Source: Candidatus Omnitrophota bacterium (GTDB lineage Bacteria; Omnitrophota; Gorgyraeia; Zapsychrales; Zapsychraceae). Taken from it: a DNA stretch of 38,702 bases. The first letter of the stretch is position 1. Every line of letters begins with the position of its first letter. Positions 1 to 12,800 of this stretch are shown here, in pieces. The position numbers and the translations under genes are program-made. The stretch spans positions 1 to 38,702 of the forward strand of contig JADFXQ010000013.1 of assembly GCA_015233495.1 (NCBI GenBank), in the 5' to 3' direction. The notes under the pieces are model-generated. The model was given only the letters and a program-made list of their open reading frames with translations. It did not search any database and was not told where the DNA came from.

Positions 1-3000
1 ATTTTGGGTGACTGCCAGCGGTTCTTTATGCGCCAGCAATCCCACAATCACCCAAACCAACTCAAGCTTATATTTTAAACGCAAACGAGCCAGAACATGG
101 GCGGCGGCCGCGGCCATGTCTGCGTCGAGAAATGGGCAGTCTATCTTGATCCGCGCCAGATGATGATCACGCGCTTTTCTAAGTTGTTCTCTCGATACGG
201 CGGGTTTCGCGGGCTGGGCCGATGCCGCCAATGTTTGGCCGTTCGACTGCGGCGTTCGCGCCGATTTCGTTTTTTGCCCTCCTGCCGCCGCAAGCCCCGG
301 AGCTTGGCCCAGTGTTCCATTGCCATTTTGCCTCAAAAATAACCCTTCGATCTGGGGATCAAGGTTATAGCCTTTTTCTCTTATATATGGCCCGAACTCC
401 GGCAGACGAAACAACTGAATAAACTCCGGCGTATTCATGAACGCCCGAATTGTCTCTGAGACGAATTCCGGGTAAATAACTTTCGCCTGCATCTTGCTCG
501 CGATTTCTTCGCAAGTCAGTGGCACCGCGTCCTGTCCGTCCAGCAGTCCTCTGAACCGCCAGCCAAGAATTTCCCTGACAGTCGATTGCGCCAAAACACC
601 GCACGACTTGACATAAGAGTCAATCGCCCGACTTAATTGCCGGATCAATTTCTGTGGAATCGGCGCAACCGGGCTGGACGTTGCAGTTTCGGGGACACAA
701 AGATAATTATCAAATTTTCCGGTTTTTCTTAATTTTCTTATTTCATCGAATGCCGATATTTTTATTCTTTTGACCCTTACTGATGCCCCATACCCCTCCC
801 GATTCGCCGGTTTTAAAAATGCGAAAAATAAGAAAATTTGATAATTATCTTTGTGTCCCCGTATTATTTGTCCCCGTATTATTCGTATTATTTGATCTTC
901 CCTGGCGCGGCGGATAACTTTCAAATAATCATGCGCTTTTGTAGGGGCGTCCCTTGTAGACGCCCGTTGCGCTGTCGCGCCTGGACGACGGGCGCCCATA
1001 AAGGGCGCCCCTACACCCGATTTTGAAACCGGATGCCGTTTGATTGTTGGGGCGCCCATGAAGGGGGCCCATACATGCGATTTAATCGGTGATGCGGCGT
1101 GGAGATTATGCATAGCCGCTTGTCTGGCTATTTCCGTTTTGGCTTTATGAGCGATGAGACGCCGGTCTCCGGAGGATAAGGGCCGCGCTCCGACAGCCGC
1201 AGTCACAATGTCAGCGTTGGCAAGCGGGTCGCGTTCTTTTAACACTTGAACGCGCCGCGGTTGGCCGTATATCCCGATCGGATTTTCGGCGTGTTTGGAC
1301 ACCGGCACCCGCGCCAAACCGCGGTAATCCGACGGGTCGATATTCACATCGGGTGAGAAGGCAAGATCGGACGGCAAGGCGCCTTGCGGCAAACGGACTA
1401 CGGACATTGCGTTGCCATTTTTAACCGGGTGCAAATACATGACAAAAATATCGTTTTGCAGGGCCGCGCGCAAGCGCCAGAAATTTTCGACAAACCCGCC
1501 GTTGAAAACGATATTGTCCGGAGTGAATGTTTGGTTAAATGTATAATCTCCGGCGTCGATTTTTATGAGGAAGCCGCCGTTGGCCGCTCTTAAAGATTTG
1601 CCAAATTTATAAATCCAATGGGGAATGGCCGCGGCGGAGTAATCATTTTCTTCCAACGCGCCAAAATAATATTTTTCCAAATCTTCCGGAGAGATACAAA
1701 CGATTTCATAGGCCCGGCCTTTGGAATCCCTGAAATTAACTTTAAAAACATTGTAGCCTCGCTGAACGGTCATCTCGACTTTATTCGCGATCCAATCAAA
1801 AGCATAATAGTTCGCCCACTCGCAGACAAAGTCAAACGCGCGATCCGGCTGAGCGGTCACAATACGCATACGCAACAAATCCCGGATCTCATCAACACTG
1901 TGGTATTCTTCGCGTCGATCACTGTGAATTTTTTCCCAGACGCTGTACAAAGCCTTGACACCCGCATAGACTCCCGCGACGATCCCGGCTGACTGCAAAT
2001 CCTCGGCTAATTGCCGGCGCAAATTTTCCAACCCATAACCGGCTTCTTCATAACTTACTTGTAAAACATTCTCAACCGCAGCCTTGATCGCCTGATAACT
2101 TTCCGGATTATTTAATAAGAATGCCTTTTCTTTCAAATCTTCCATAATCACAAGCGCGTTGACTCTCTCCGCCAACGGCGCGGTGATATGCAGAATTTTC
2201 TGATGGCGATATTGCCGCTCATTTTCATCGGCCGTGGCCGGCACGGCCTCCAGTTCATCAGCGAAATATAATAATAATGTCTCCGGTTCATCCGCCTCGA
2301 CGACGATCATATTCATATAATTTTGCAGGGTCGACCGGCCTTTGATAGCCAGGATATATTTTCCATTCATATACGGCAAACGGCTGATCTTCGCCAGACG
2401 GGCTACCCGGCCGGTGATCGTTTCGACCTGCGGTTTTTTAAGAATGGATTTCAACCCCCGCGTCCCAAAAATACTTCTTAAATCCGGAACCGGTATTTTG
2501 TGCAATAACGCCGCGTAAATTGTCTCCGGTTCCGCGCCCCAGCCGGCCGCGTATAAGGCGACCCTCAGGCAATGTTCATGATATGTTTGCCCCGAAGGAA
2601 ACCGCTTGCCCGCGTAACGCGGCGCCACAGCGGCCCAAATCGGCCGGGTCAACAAATTCCCTGACACAGAGCCCTGATGCTGCCGGAGCAAATCCTCGAT
2701 CTGACCAAGCATATATTCGCTGTCCGAAATTTCCGCAACCGGGCTGGACGTGATCAAACGATCGCTGGGGGAAGGCGAGAATTCGCCGGTTGCATCATAT
2801 GACGGGAAAATATGCCCAGATTCCACGAATAACCTTTTTGAATGATATATATGGAAGCCTAAAACAGCCAGTTCGAGAATGGACGGCTCGCCGGCCCAAA
2901 ATAAAGCGGCGCATTCCCGCAAAGAAAGCCATTGTTTGTCTTGCGCCAGGATTCGCGCTTCAATGTCATTGACCGGCGGCACCGGCGTCATATCCAAATA

Positions 3001-6000
3001 GCGTACATAATTTTGGCGCAATTGCTTTCGAATTTGCGCGTAGGATTTTGATTTTAAATCATTTCGAATTTCCGGATCAATCCCGAGGTTGAATATGATC
3101 CGGCAACAATCCGGTCGAATGACCCACGACATACCGGATACAATCAATTTTTTTTCGCCGTCTCTGTCCGATCCAACAACCGCTAATTGCGGCATATCAT
3201 CATTCTCGATCAAGACGATCGTCCCGTCTCCAATAAGGTCATCGGCGTAGATCAACGCTTGCGCCGATTCCACAGATCGGTCGAAGATCCCAATGGGTAA
3301 AAGATTGTCCAATGTCCTATCAAATTCCAGGCGCCGGTTTTCGGTCATTAACAAACCGGTTTTTTTACCATTACATAAATCGGCAACCCGGGTCCCGGTT
3401 TTCGCTTCCAGAGCGGCATGCAATTGATCGATATTGCACAACTGCCCATGCCACAGAAAAATGTTGGACGGTGTCATCCGGTCCGCCAAATCCAAAATTT
3501 CATTCTGCGAACTATGCTCGAAGAATGGGAATAAGACGACTTCAGCGTTCACTTTTATAAACCGCCCGTCGCTTTTAATAACATGTCCCCGGTTCAATCT
3601 CAAAATCTTACGACCTAACGATCCTTCAGATTGAGTCCCGATTAAAAACACGGCGTTCGCGGGGTCTCTTAAAACCAGTGGGGCAATCGCGCCGGATAGC
3701 CCGCCGTTGAGGTTGCCGGAAGGAACCACGATACAGCCGTTCGGATACTCACCATCGCGGAATTCATATAATAAAAATGGATTCACTCCGTTTTCTCTAT
3801 TAAATAACAGCGCCGGCGATTGTCTCGCTGGCTGCCCGTTTTGTCGGATCTGCAGATCAGCGCTGTGACGGTCATAGATTTGATTAAATGTCGACGCCAT
3901 GCCTCCCGTATAAATCGGGAATTGCGGATATCCGGGATAAAATTGTTGATAATACCGTAACATGGCGATGATTTCCTGCGTCCGTCCGAGAGCCGCCGCC
4001 GGAATCATCACTGTGCCGCCTCGCTGGATCACCCGCGCCACGGACAGCGCCAATATTTCTTCTTCGTCCCGCTGGTGAAAATTGACTCCGCAGCAAGTCG
4101 CTTCCGTCACAAAAAATGCCAACGGCCCGTCAATGGACGGGTTCAAGCCGCGCAATAAAACTTGTTGTCCCATGGTAAAATCGCCTGTGATCAAACCCAG
4201 CCCCGCCGGTGTTAAGATATAAATGCAGGCCGCGCCCAAAATATGGCCGGAATACTCCAGCCGGATTTTGATATTGTCGCAGACCTCATACCATTGATCA
4301 AATTCAAGACCATGGATTGCCTTCAAGGCTTGTTCAACGGAATTTTCATCATAGAGTTCATAATAGCGCGAGCCCTCCTCCAGGTTCCGACGTACAAATG
4401 GCAAGGCATCCCTTAAAATAACTTGCATCAAATCTTTCGTCGGAAATGACGCGAACATCGGCGTGTTGAAAAACCTTTTATAAAAAAGCGGAATTCCGCC
4501 CACATGGTCGAGATGCGCGTGTGTTATAAAAAGATGCGTGGGATTCAAGCGTTCTAATAAATCAAAATCCGGAAAAAGATCCGGGCTATCAAATCGCAGG
4601 CCGCAGTCGAACACCATACGCGCCGCGCCGATTTCGACGAACAAACAACTGGCACCGATTTCTCCCGCTCCACCCAAGGGGATCATGGTGACTTTTATCC
4701 CGGCATAAGCCGCGGTATCCTTCTTGAAAACCGGTGAGCCGGCGGCGTGCAGATTGGCCAGGACATCGCGGCTGTAAATCTCGGCGAAACTACGACGGGC
4801 GCCCACAAGGGGCGCCCCTGCGTCGGTAAAAAATATCCTCATGAAAATGGTTGTATCTTCTTCCGGGCCAATAAGATCGGGAGATCTGACACCAATTATT
4901 GGGCTGGAAGTTGCTGTCGGCACAAACGGAACAAAAGTTTGGGGAAGGATAATTTTTTGTTGATCGCGGAACCAGAAATTATGCGCGGCCACGACCATAC
5001 GAAGACGGCGGATCAATTCTTCTCTGATATTTTGATCCGGGACTTCGCGGTTGATTTTTTGTTCCGGCCAGACATATTCCGCTTGCGCCTGACGGACCTT
5101 CATATACCGCAATGAGCCGATGAAATTATCGATTTCCTGAATCAAAGCGGTTCGCCGCACAATATAATTCTGCACATCGTCGCGCAACTTTTTGTCAGGG
5201 ATTCGACCCGTCATTTCAAACAAACGCTCCAAGGCTTTGGGGCTGTCTTGCTTCGCCAACACGGCCGAAGCCAACAACTTGAACGGCCCGCTGATCCATA
5301 AAAAGGCCAAGACTAATTTCCCCTGCCAAAAATGATTGCTGATATAATCGCGCAGCAGAACCGACTGATCAACCCAACTGATCGGCAAACGAATCACTGC
5401 GTGGGAAAAGCGCGTTTGTTCGGGATTGAGCGGCTGATGCCCCGCCAGGGCCGAGAGCACTGATTTTGTATTTGCCAACCAATGGCTGTAATTCCCGACG
5501 ATCTGGCTGTTGAGCCGGCTGATTTCAGAAAAAGTCGCGTGATCGTCCCAGGTCACATGATACCAATTCGCGATGTTGTGCAAAGGCATGCCATTGCGGA
5601 AAGTCTCGGCAGTGATCACATGGATCAACCGGGTTTCGATATAAGCCTGATACGCCCACAACCCCAGCATAAACAATCCCGCCGCGATCGCGAATCCGCC
5701 GACCACCTTGCCCCAATTCACCGGCGATGACGCGGCGTCATCCGGTTTTTCCGTGTCGGAATTTTGTTCCGGAATATCTTGTGTAACAACCGGTGCGTTG
5801 TTTTTTAAAATCCTCTGCTTGATAAACCGGACGCAACATAAAAAGCCGTCGATGACTACGGCCAGATAAAATACCGGCGCGAAACAAAAACCACATAGAT
5901 CAAAAAGATTAAATGCCGGGTTAAATCCTCTGATCTTCATAAAAAGAAAATCATTCCCGTAATTGGGCGCAACTCGCCAGCAGATCAAATTAAGACACGC

Positions 6001-6880
6001 AAAAAATAATATCCCTGACAAAATCGCGCATTCCGTCCATTGTCTTAAATGAAAATCCGGCGGTTCGTGCTGTTCATTGCGACTGAACAGTTTATTCTTA
6101 TAATACGAAAAGGGGAAATTTCTGAAGACTCGACCCCATGTCCAAACGAACGGCACAGTCAGTGTCGCCAATAATATTCCCGTCAACACACAGGGATTTC
6201 CCTCCTTTTCAATGTGCGTGATATTCACAAAGTAAAGCGGACCGGCCAAGTGGTAACAATATCCGGACGACAAGCGCAACTTGTCGGAATGCAGGGTCAC
6301 GCTGAGAATTTGCTTAATGAGCCCCTGGGTCAAATAAACCCGGCAACCGGTTTCCCATAACCACAGAATCACACCGACAAAAAGACCCGCGAACATATAG
6401 GACGAATGTCTTTTCAAGTGAGTCAAACGCGCCAAAATAAATATCGCGCCGAGAGAATAGGCGATGATAAAAGCCGGATGTAACAGCCAATGCGCCTTCA
6501 ATGCTCCGGTAAAGCCAAGCAAAACACCGGCCGATATCGTTAATTCCAGCGGGAGATATTTTTTTCCGATCGCCGCTAAAGACTGAACCATCGTCCGGGA
6601 ATAAAATCCCAATTTCCCCATGCCTAACGATAAAATGCCGGTAGTCGGGTTCTTTTTTTTCATGACCATGACATACGAAAATATACATAAAATCACAGAA
6701 ACGCCAAAGGCAATCGGTATCAAGTGCATTAATACATTTAGCGGAACAAACTTGATACTCAACAACCCCAACACCAAGAATATGGCTGACGCGATTGTTG
6801 ATTGCCTAGTATTATTGTCTTTCTTTTCCGGATCGCTCACCGGGCTTGAGACCTCTATATCATATTCAGCGCTTGGGCCG
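1..6880 (-). CDS. Continuation of the giant polyprotein after a 1-nt frame break; C-terminal direction, runs off window start
   Basis: Hand translation from ...KPAGPSAEYDIEVSSPVSDPEKKDNN... down to ...VIVGLLAHKEPLAVTQN at base 1 has no stop codon. Contains SSPVN (~5722), SSPII (~4900), SSPVA (~2740), SSPVA (~670). Absent from the ORF track because it has no stop within the window. Confidence 0.9.
691..860. mobile_element. MITE-like element with 29-bp perfect terminal inverted repeats
   Basis: 691-719 ggggacacaaagataattatcaaattttc versus 832-860 gaaaatttgataattatctttgtgtcccc. Confidence 0.8.
941..1013. repeat. Paired GAHxGRPY-type palindromic repeat
   Basis: gtaggggcgtcccttgtagacgcccg ... 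cgggcgcccataaagggcgcccctac. Confidence 0.8.
1049..1072. repeat. GAHxGRPY-type palindromic repeat
   Basis: ggggcgcccatgaagggggcccat. Confidence 0.7.
1230..2745 (-). other. RelA/SpoT homologue-like module (HD-synthetase-TGS layout)
   Basis: HEHCLRVALYAAGWGAEPETIYAALLHKI, ITAPLAERVNALVIMEDLKEKAFLLNNPESYQAIK, LYSVWEKIHSDRREEYHSVDEIRDLLRMRIV, AAAIPHWIYKFG, TGS-like VVRLPQGALPSDLAF. Confidence 0.8.
3150..4740 (-). other. MBL-fold beta-CASP nuclease-like domain
   Basis: VTMIPLGGAGEIGASCLFVE, HAHLDHVGGIP, SGHILGAAC, TGDF, beta-CASP pattern GGTVMIPAAALGRTQEIM, FLIGTQSEGSLGRKIL, FEHSSQNEIL, FLWHGQ. Confidence 0.85.
4793..4820. repeat. GAHxGRPY-type palindromic repeat
   Basis: cgacgggcgcccacaaggggcgcccctg. 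Confidence 0.75.
5720..6840 (-). other. Multi-pass membrane segment
   Basis: SAIFLVLGLLSIKFV, LMHLIPIAFGVSVILCIFSYVMVM, ILSGILFFACLNLICW and others in the continuation frame, between SSPVSDPEKK and ASSPVNWGK. Confidence 0.7.
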
Positions 6881-9800
6881 GCGGGCTTTTATTAATAATA
6901 CTCAATATGCCCGGGCAAACCGGCTCGGCCAAAACTTCCGTGATGTTTCGATGGCCGCGGCCAACCCGCATGATTTGAGGCGATGTCTTCCCTAATAAAA
7001 GGCTGACCGCTATTGCGTGGGCCCGGATCTTTTTTAATTTTGCCGAATCCGGCGATTCGGCCGCGGGCACAACAATCTTTGCCGACCGGGAATCCGCCTT
7101 GACCCCCGCCAGCATTTCTGAAAAAGCCCGAATTCGCAGGGCGCCCACCGGCGAACTCTGGTTCGGCCGCGCCGGTTTTTGCGGCGGCCGGGGCTTGATT
7201 TTAATTTCTTCACCGTCGAGGCAAAACCTCTTTGACGGAACTTTGTTGTATAAAATATTTTGTGCGATATACCGGGCGTGATCGGCATTATAAACTAGAG
7301 TTAACCGTCTTAAAATCGCGGATATTCGGACAACAACCGCGATGTTGTCGACCTGTATGTCAAACATGATCGTTAGCAAGCGTTCTTGGTCGCAAATTTC
7401 TTTTAGCAAATCTCTCGTGACTCTCTGCGTTGTCAAGTCGCATTGCAATAATGTCTTGGCCGCGTAGATATACACTTCCTCATACGGCAATTCTTCTCGG
7501 TCTAAAATTTCCTTAATCAAATCCCATTCGGATCGCGCAACATCGAATGTGCAAATCGCCCATAACCATACTGGCTGGTCGGATGTTGTTCCTGATTTTT
7601 TCGGGGTTTCAGAAATCTGTTCCGCGCTCGTATCCAACGGGGATTTCCCCAGAACCGGCTTGGCCGCGGCCGGTTGATCGGCGATGGATTCCGCCCCTGG
7701 TTCCACGTCCGAATTTTGCAAATTGTTGCGTACTATCGCGGCTCCCTGCTGACGCGGGGAAGGGGGAGTCCTTGCTTTCTCCGTCGACGGACGCGCCGGG
7801 GCAGGCGGAGCTTGTTCTTCTGTCGCATTATTCAAAAAGCCCTTTTCACTAATGTACTTGGCCAAATAAGGGCAACGCATAATGCTCATAAAGGACAACT
7901 TCCGCGCCGGATCAAAAAATGCCTGGATGATTTCCGCGATGGTTGCTTCCTTGACCTGTTGATGATTCGGGAAAATATCATGTTTGATGCTTCGGTAGCT
8001 CATTGGATCAGCGCAAATATCCAACCGATCAGTTTTATACGGCGGCAGATGAAACCGCATTCTTAATAATTTGATATGCGTCTCGTAGGCTCCCGGCGTC
8101 TCCACGCTCTGCTTAAACGCATCGATACATTCTTCCAACCGCTGCGCCAACAACTGGCCAATGGTTTTTACTTCTAATCTATCGTTTAGATATCCCTCGA
8201 TGAGTAATTCGGTAAAACCGCAGGTCTGCGGGTGCACATGCTCCGCCAAAAATTCCTTCAATTGACTGATTTGATGCTGCGGCCAAATCTTGTCATTCTG
8301 GGCTTGCGCTTGAAAAACGTTCAGTTGCCTCATCAAATGTTCCTGATCCAACAAAGTCATACCTAAAAATTCCAACCGGCCTGCCTTATCATATGCGATG
8401 ATTTCACGATATTGCCGGATCACCACGATTCGGGCCTGCGGCTCTTGATCCGGCAACACCTTAAGCAGATTCGGATACGCGAGCACAAACGTCCCATGAA
8501 CAGTCAGATAATAAATCACGCCGGCCGGCGACATTATCCGCCGATCATTAATGACAAACTTCTCCGACATAGCTTCATGCTTCTTATAAGGACAAGGTTG
8601 CCAGCCCGCGTCAAGATTGCCGCTGCCCGCCGGCGAGGAACATCGAGGCCTGCCCACTATTTTATTGCGTTGCGCGCGCGCAATCACCGCGCTGGAGGCT
8701 AGGTGTTTTCGCGGTAATTTTTGGGAATAATCACGCAACATATTCTCGCCGGTTTGACGAACTGTTGGGTGGTTGATATTAGCTATCAAGCCAGCCGCTT
8801 CTGTCACCATGATGTCGCCCAATCCCCGGATCGCTTCGAGCATTTCCTGGCGATTGTGTTGCAATTGTTCATCCGTGAGTGCTGCGATCAATGTCTCGGC
8901 AAAATCCGTCGGTTGTTGCCAATGATGCAAACGCCTTAACGCGTGGAGCCGCGCCGCAGTCGGTTGGGCAGAGTTGAATAAAATTTGGCGGAAGGCATCC
9001 GTCAAATTGTGGACCGGCTCTTGCGCCGCGAGAAGAACATTTTCCGCTTTGCGGCTTATGCCGTCATCCGCGTGCGTTAACAAACCAATCATGGTCGTCC
9101 GCATATCATGGAGAACGGCTTGATATTGAGGCAGGCTCGAACGTCGTGAATCCTTTTCCGGTTGCCGCAACCAGACTTCTGTCGTGTCCAAGACCGAGGA
9201 CAATATTTCCGGGTCTGATTCCTGCCAAGCCGATTCCAAAACTGCCAAAACATCCGGCATCGCGACAAAAGTTTCTAAAAATACCGCGGCCTCGCGGCGC
9301 GTCTTTTTGCCATAGGCGGGCTCTTGCAAAATGTCTGCCAAACGGGCAACCATCCGGGTGGGGTTAGGAAAATATTCCCGCAGGGTCTGAAAAGCGTATT
9401 TCTGCACCCTATAATCATCATCTTCCAACCCGCGATCCAGCACGGCCACAACCGTATTTTGATAAAGTCTCTCTCTCAATTGCCCGACTGGAACATCGAC
9501 GGAAGAACGTTCGCGCCGTAAATGGACATTCCTTTCCCCCTCCTTCTCCGCTATTTTGATGATTACAAACAACTCGCCGATCACTTCATAAATCATTCTC
9601 CGAATCGGCGCCGCGTTGTGGCGGGTATACCGCAATAAAGGCCGGATATTCCGGGCGCTAAGAGCCAGCAACTCGCCCTTGATCCGGTCCTGCTGGGAAT
9701 CATTTTCGTCATCATCCGTGATATGCCAAATCTGCCAAGCCACCGGACACAATTGCGGCAACAAACAAACCCGTCCCACCTCCAACCAAACCCGCCGCCC

Positions 9801-12800
9801 CCATCCCAACGCCACCGGGCTGCTGCTTTGCGGTATATTCGTAGTATCACAGTGCGACACCTGCTGATCGCTTTTATAGGGGATGGAAATCCCCGGCCAT
9901 AAAATCAAATAAAATAAACCTGCCCCCGCCGGGACCGATAGAAAATCATTCAACCAAAATCGATCCATCGTCCCTAACAGCGTCCCCTCTTTAGAGAAAA
10001 ACGGCCATTGATTTGCCTCTCGACAAATACGATAAAAAGTAAATCCTAAAAGACGGAGCGCGCCCAATATTGAAATCAACGAATGAACTTTACTCGCAAC
10101 CTGAGATTTAAGTGACACACGCTTTTTTGTCGTTGTCGAAGATGACGTTGATGAAGATGAACCTGTGCCGCTTAATTCTTCCTGGATAATAATCCAATGA
10201 CATACGACAGATTTTGTGATATATTTTTCAACATAGGAGAGCCTTAAGATGAAAAATAATTCCGTAGCCAAATTATCAAGTAAGCCGGTCAAGTTGGAAT
10301 CTTTAAAAAACTTCACTAAGATCCCCGCGAATTTCCCGCTGGCTTTTCCGAAACAATTCAAAGCCGCTGTCATTTCCGATAAAGATGGTATCCCGGGATA
10401 TTTTGTTTTTGACACGCGGTCATTTTGGGATCTCCTTTGCGCCGTCGATGAAACTCTCGAACGGCAAGTTTCCGCGAAAGAATACGTTGCCTCGAATCCC
10501 GTGGGCTGGCTTATTGACGCCATTGAAGGTGAGCTTCCCGTGAATCCCAAACTGATCGCCCGACTGAAAAAAGGGATCGACGAAGCCGCGAAATTGGGAT
10601 TCGTCCCATTGGAAACAATCAAACATTCCTTAAGCCTTAAATAAATTTCATGGGCCTCTTTATCCAATTTACTAAAGCCGGCGAACGCGAATTTCATAAA
10701 CTTTCGTCCGGGCTTAAACAGCGCGTACTGGAAAAACTGGAATTGTATATTTCCTCCGGAAATCCCCTTTCTTTTGCCAAACCCCTGGTCAACTTGCCGC
10801 CCGCGACCCATAGATTCAGAGTCGGGAAATACCGAGTCTGTTTTTATTTGTCCGGAGCAAATCTCATCATCGACAGTATAGACACCCGCGAAGACGCTTA
10901 CCGCCAACGATGAAAAATTAGACGGCTTTCGATCTGTTCTTAATACGAGGACACAAAGACAGAAAATTAAGAAAATTTGATAATTATCTTTGTGTCCCCG
11001 TATTATCTTCGCGTCAAGATTGCCGCTGCCCGCCGGCGAGGACGCCAGGACTATATCTTCTGCCAAACACGAATCAAAAGCATCGTTGACGCTTCGACGA
11101 CTTCTATTTAATTTGACATTAACATGAAAAACAGGTATATATTTCTTTAAAGGAAGGTGACGTATGTCCAAACAATTATCGAATGACGAATTTTTCGACT
11201 TAAATTTTGAACGGTTAGTCAAAAAATTCCCGCGACAGCGAGTCGTCATTTCTAACGGGCAAATATTTACCGGCCACGATGCGGTTGTGAAAGCTCGCCA
11301 ACAATTTCCCGGATCAATCCCCATGTCTGTGCCTATCCCTGCGCCGGAAGAATTCGCCCATCTTTTATGAAACAGATGATTAATTTCCCCTTCGCTAAAT
11401 ATAAAGGCGGGTATTATCCCATTATTAGCCTGACTGTCGTCGGTAAGGATGGCCCCTTGGAAACCAAAGCCTACGTTGATTCCGGGGCAAGCGTGTCGAT
11501 ATTCACCACGACGACCGCCTTCGATTTGGGCATTGACTATACCCAAGGAGAAATCTCTTATACTATGGTCGGCGACGGGAACTTTATCCCCGTTTATCAT
11601 CACACGTTGTCCCTGAAAATCGGCACCGTTTCCTTTAAAGCGAACGTCTCTTTCTCCCCCAACCTGGGAGCTGACTTCAATCTCCTCGGTCAAAAAGACA
11701 TCTTCGACACCTTTATCATTACCTTCAATCAACGCAAAAGGGTTGTCTCCTTTACGCCTTATCAATAATCCTGTGTGTTGGGCCTGCATCCGCTCCACCA
11801 ACCGCTCCAAAATCGCAGCCTCGCCCGGGTTCACAATCACCGGCGAGGACGATGGCGCCATATCAGACAGGCTCTCCACCCAATGATTGCGACGGCTGAC
11901 TTTTAAATAAACGTCTTGGATATTCAACCGTTCGGTCCAGGAGGCGAACGGGATCCGGTAATGGTAATAAACCGATTCCGCATCGGCGCTGAAAAATTTC
12001 CCGTCCACAACTGCCAACCAAATGAGCTGTTCCCTTTCGATCTCCTCCAACCCGGCGAGAAACGGTTTTTTCAATATGGAAATAAATCCGGACACCGCAT
12101 CGCCGGCCAAGACTTGCACAACGTTGCGCGTGTCGCGATTCCATATGACACGAAAATAAGGCAGCATGGATAACAACATCATCGGGACGCGCCTATTGCG
12201 CCAATGAATAACTAAATCTTTTCCCATCGTCGGATACGCAGTAATCGGATTATGGCGGGAATCGAGCGTGCATGACAAACGAAACATCTCGCCGCTGGGT
12301 TCATCAATAACATAACTCACTAATTCATGTCCCGGCCACCAATCCAAAACACCGCCCTCCGGAAGGTTTTTGATCCCACGGCCCTGACTTATGTTCTCAG
12401 ATATTTGATCCAACAATTCCACAATCCGAGCACGGTCATACTGCTCCGGAAAAAACGATTTGTGCACCTGCGCCGCATCAGCATTCGGATAATCTCCGTG
12501 ATAACTGTGCGCGGCAATGATATGATCAATACACTTGGGGGAAAAATACAAAAAGCCGGATCCATTCTCTCGTCCATTGCGGATCATTTGCAGCCAATCC
12601 CATTGTGTATTCGTTATATATTTCAAACTCGGTCCCACCAGTTCCGCGCACGCTTCTGCCAAAATCGACGGCATACCCCATCGAATCAAAATCTCGATAA
12701 TCCGTTTTTTGTCGACTTCAATCAGAACGGAGATCAATTCTCTTGCTGGTAGGATTCCGTCTATGATCAATACCTGAAATACAAAATAACAGAAAATCAG

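Noticed and set aside
97-604. Short ORFs on both strands near the window start
   Set aside because: Overlap the continuous minus frame and show no domain signature or RBS.
941-1072. Possible CRISPR-like or tandem repeat array
   Set aside because: Palindromes are irregularly spaced, inverted relative to each other, and have no spacer pattern.
4747-5115. Plus ORF of 122 aa containing TTGAHKGRPC
   Set aside because: The recognisable peptide comes from the palindromic repeat; the rest is antisense to the polyprotein.
6314-6688. Minus ORF of 124 aa
   Set aside because: Out of frame with the continuous 6880-1 reading frame, which encodes plausible membrane helices; treated as a chance ORF.
6870-6900. 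Programmed -1 frameshift site
   Set aside because: No convincing X XXY YYZ heptamer in phase was seen; a 1-nt deletion relative to the paralogue explains it more simply, though PRF is not excluded.
10090-10190. Ser/Thr-rich GTGSSSSTSSSTTTKK as another SSP-type junction
   Set aside because: Low-complexity linker without the SSP[AVI] motif.
10330-10370. GFTGSSPSM in the antisense of cassette A as an SSP junction
   Set aside because: Lies inside the complement of an antitoxin gene and lacks A/V/I after P; probably coincidental.
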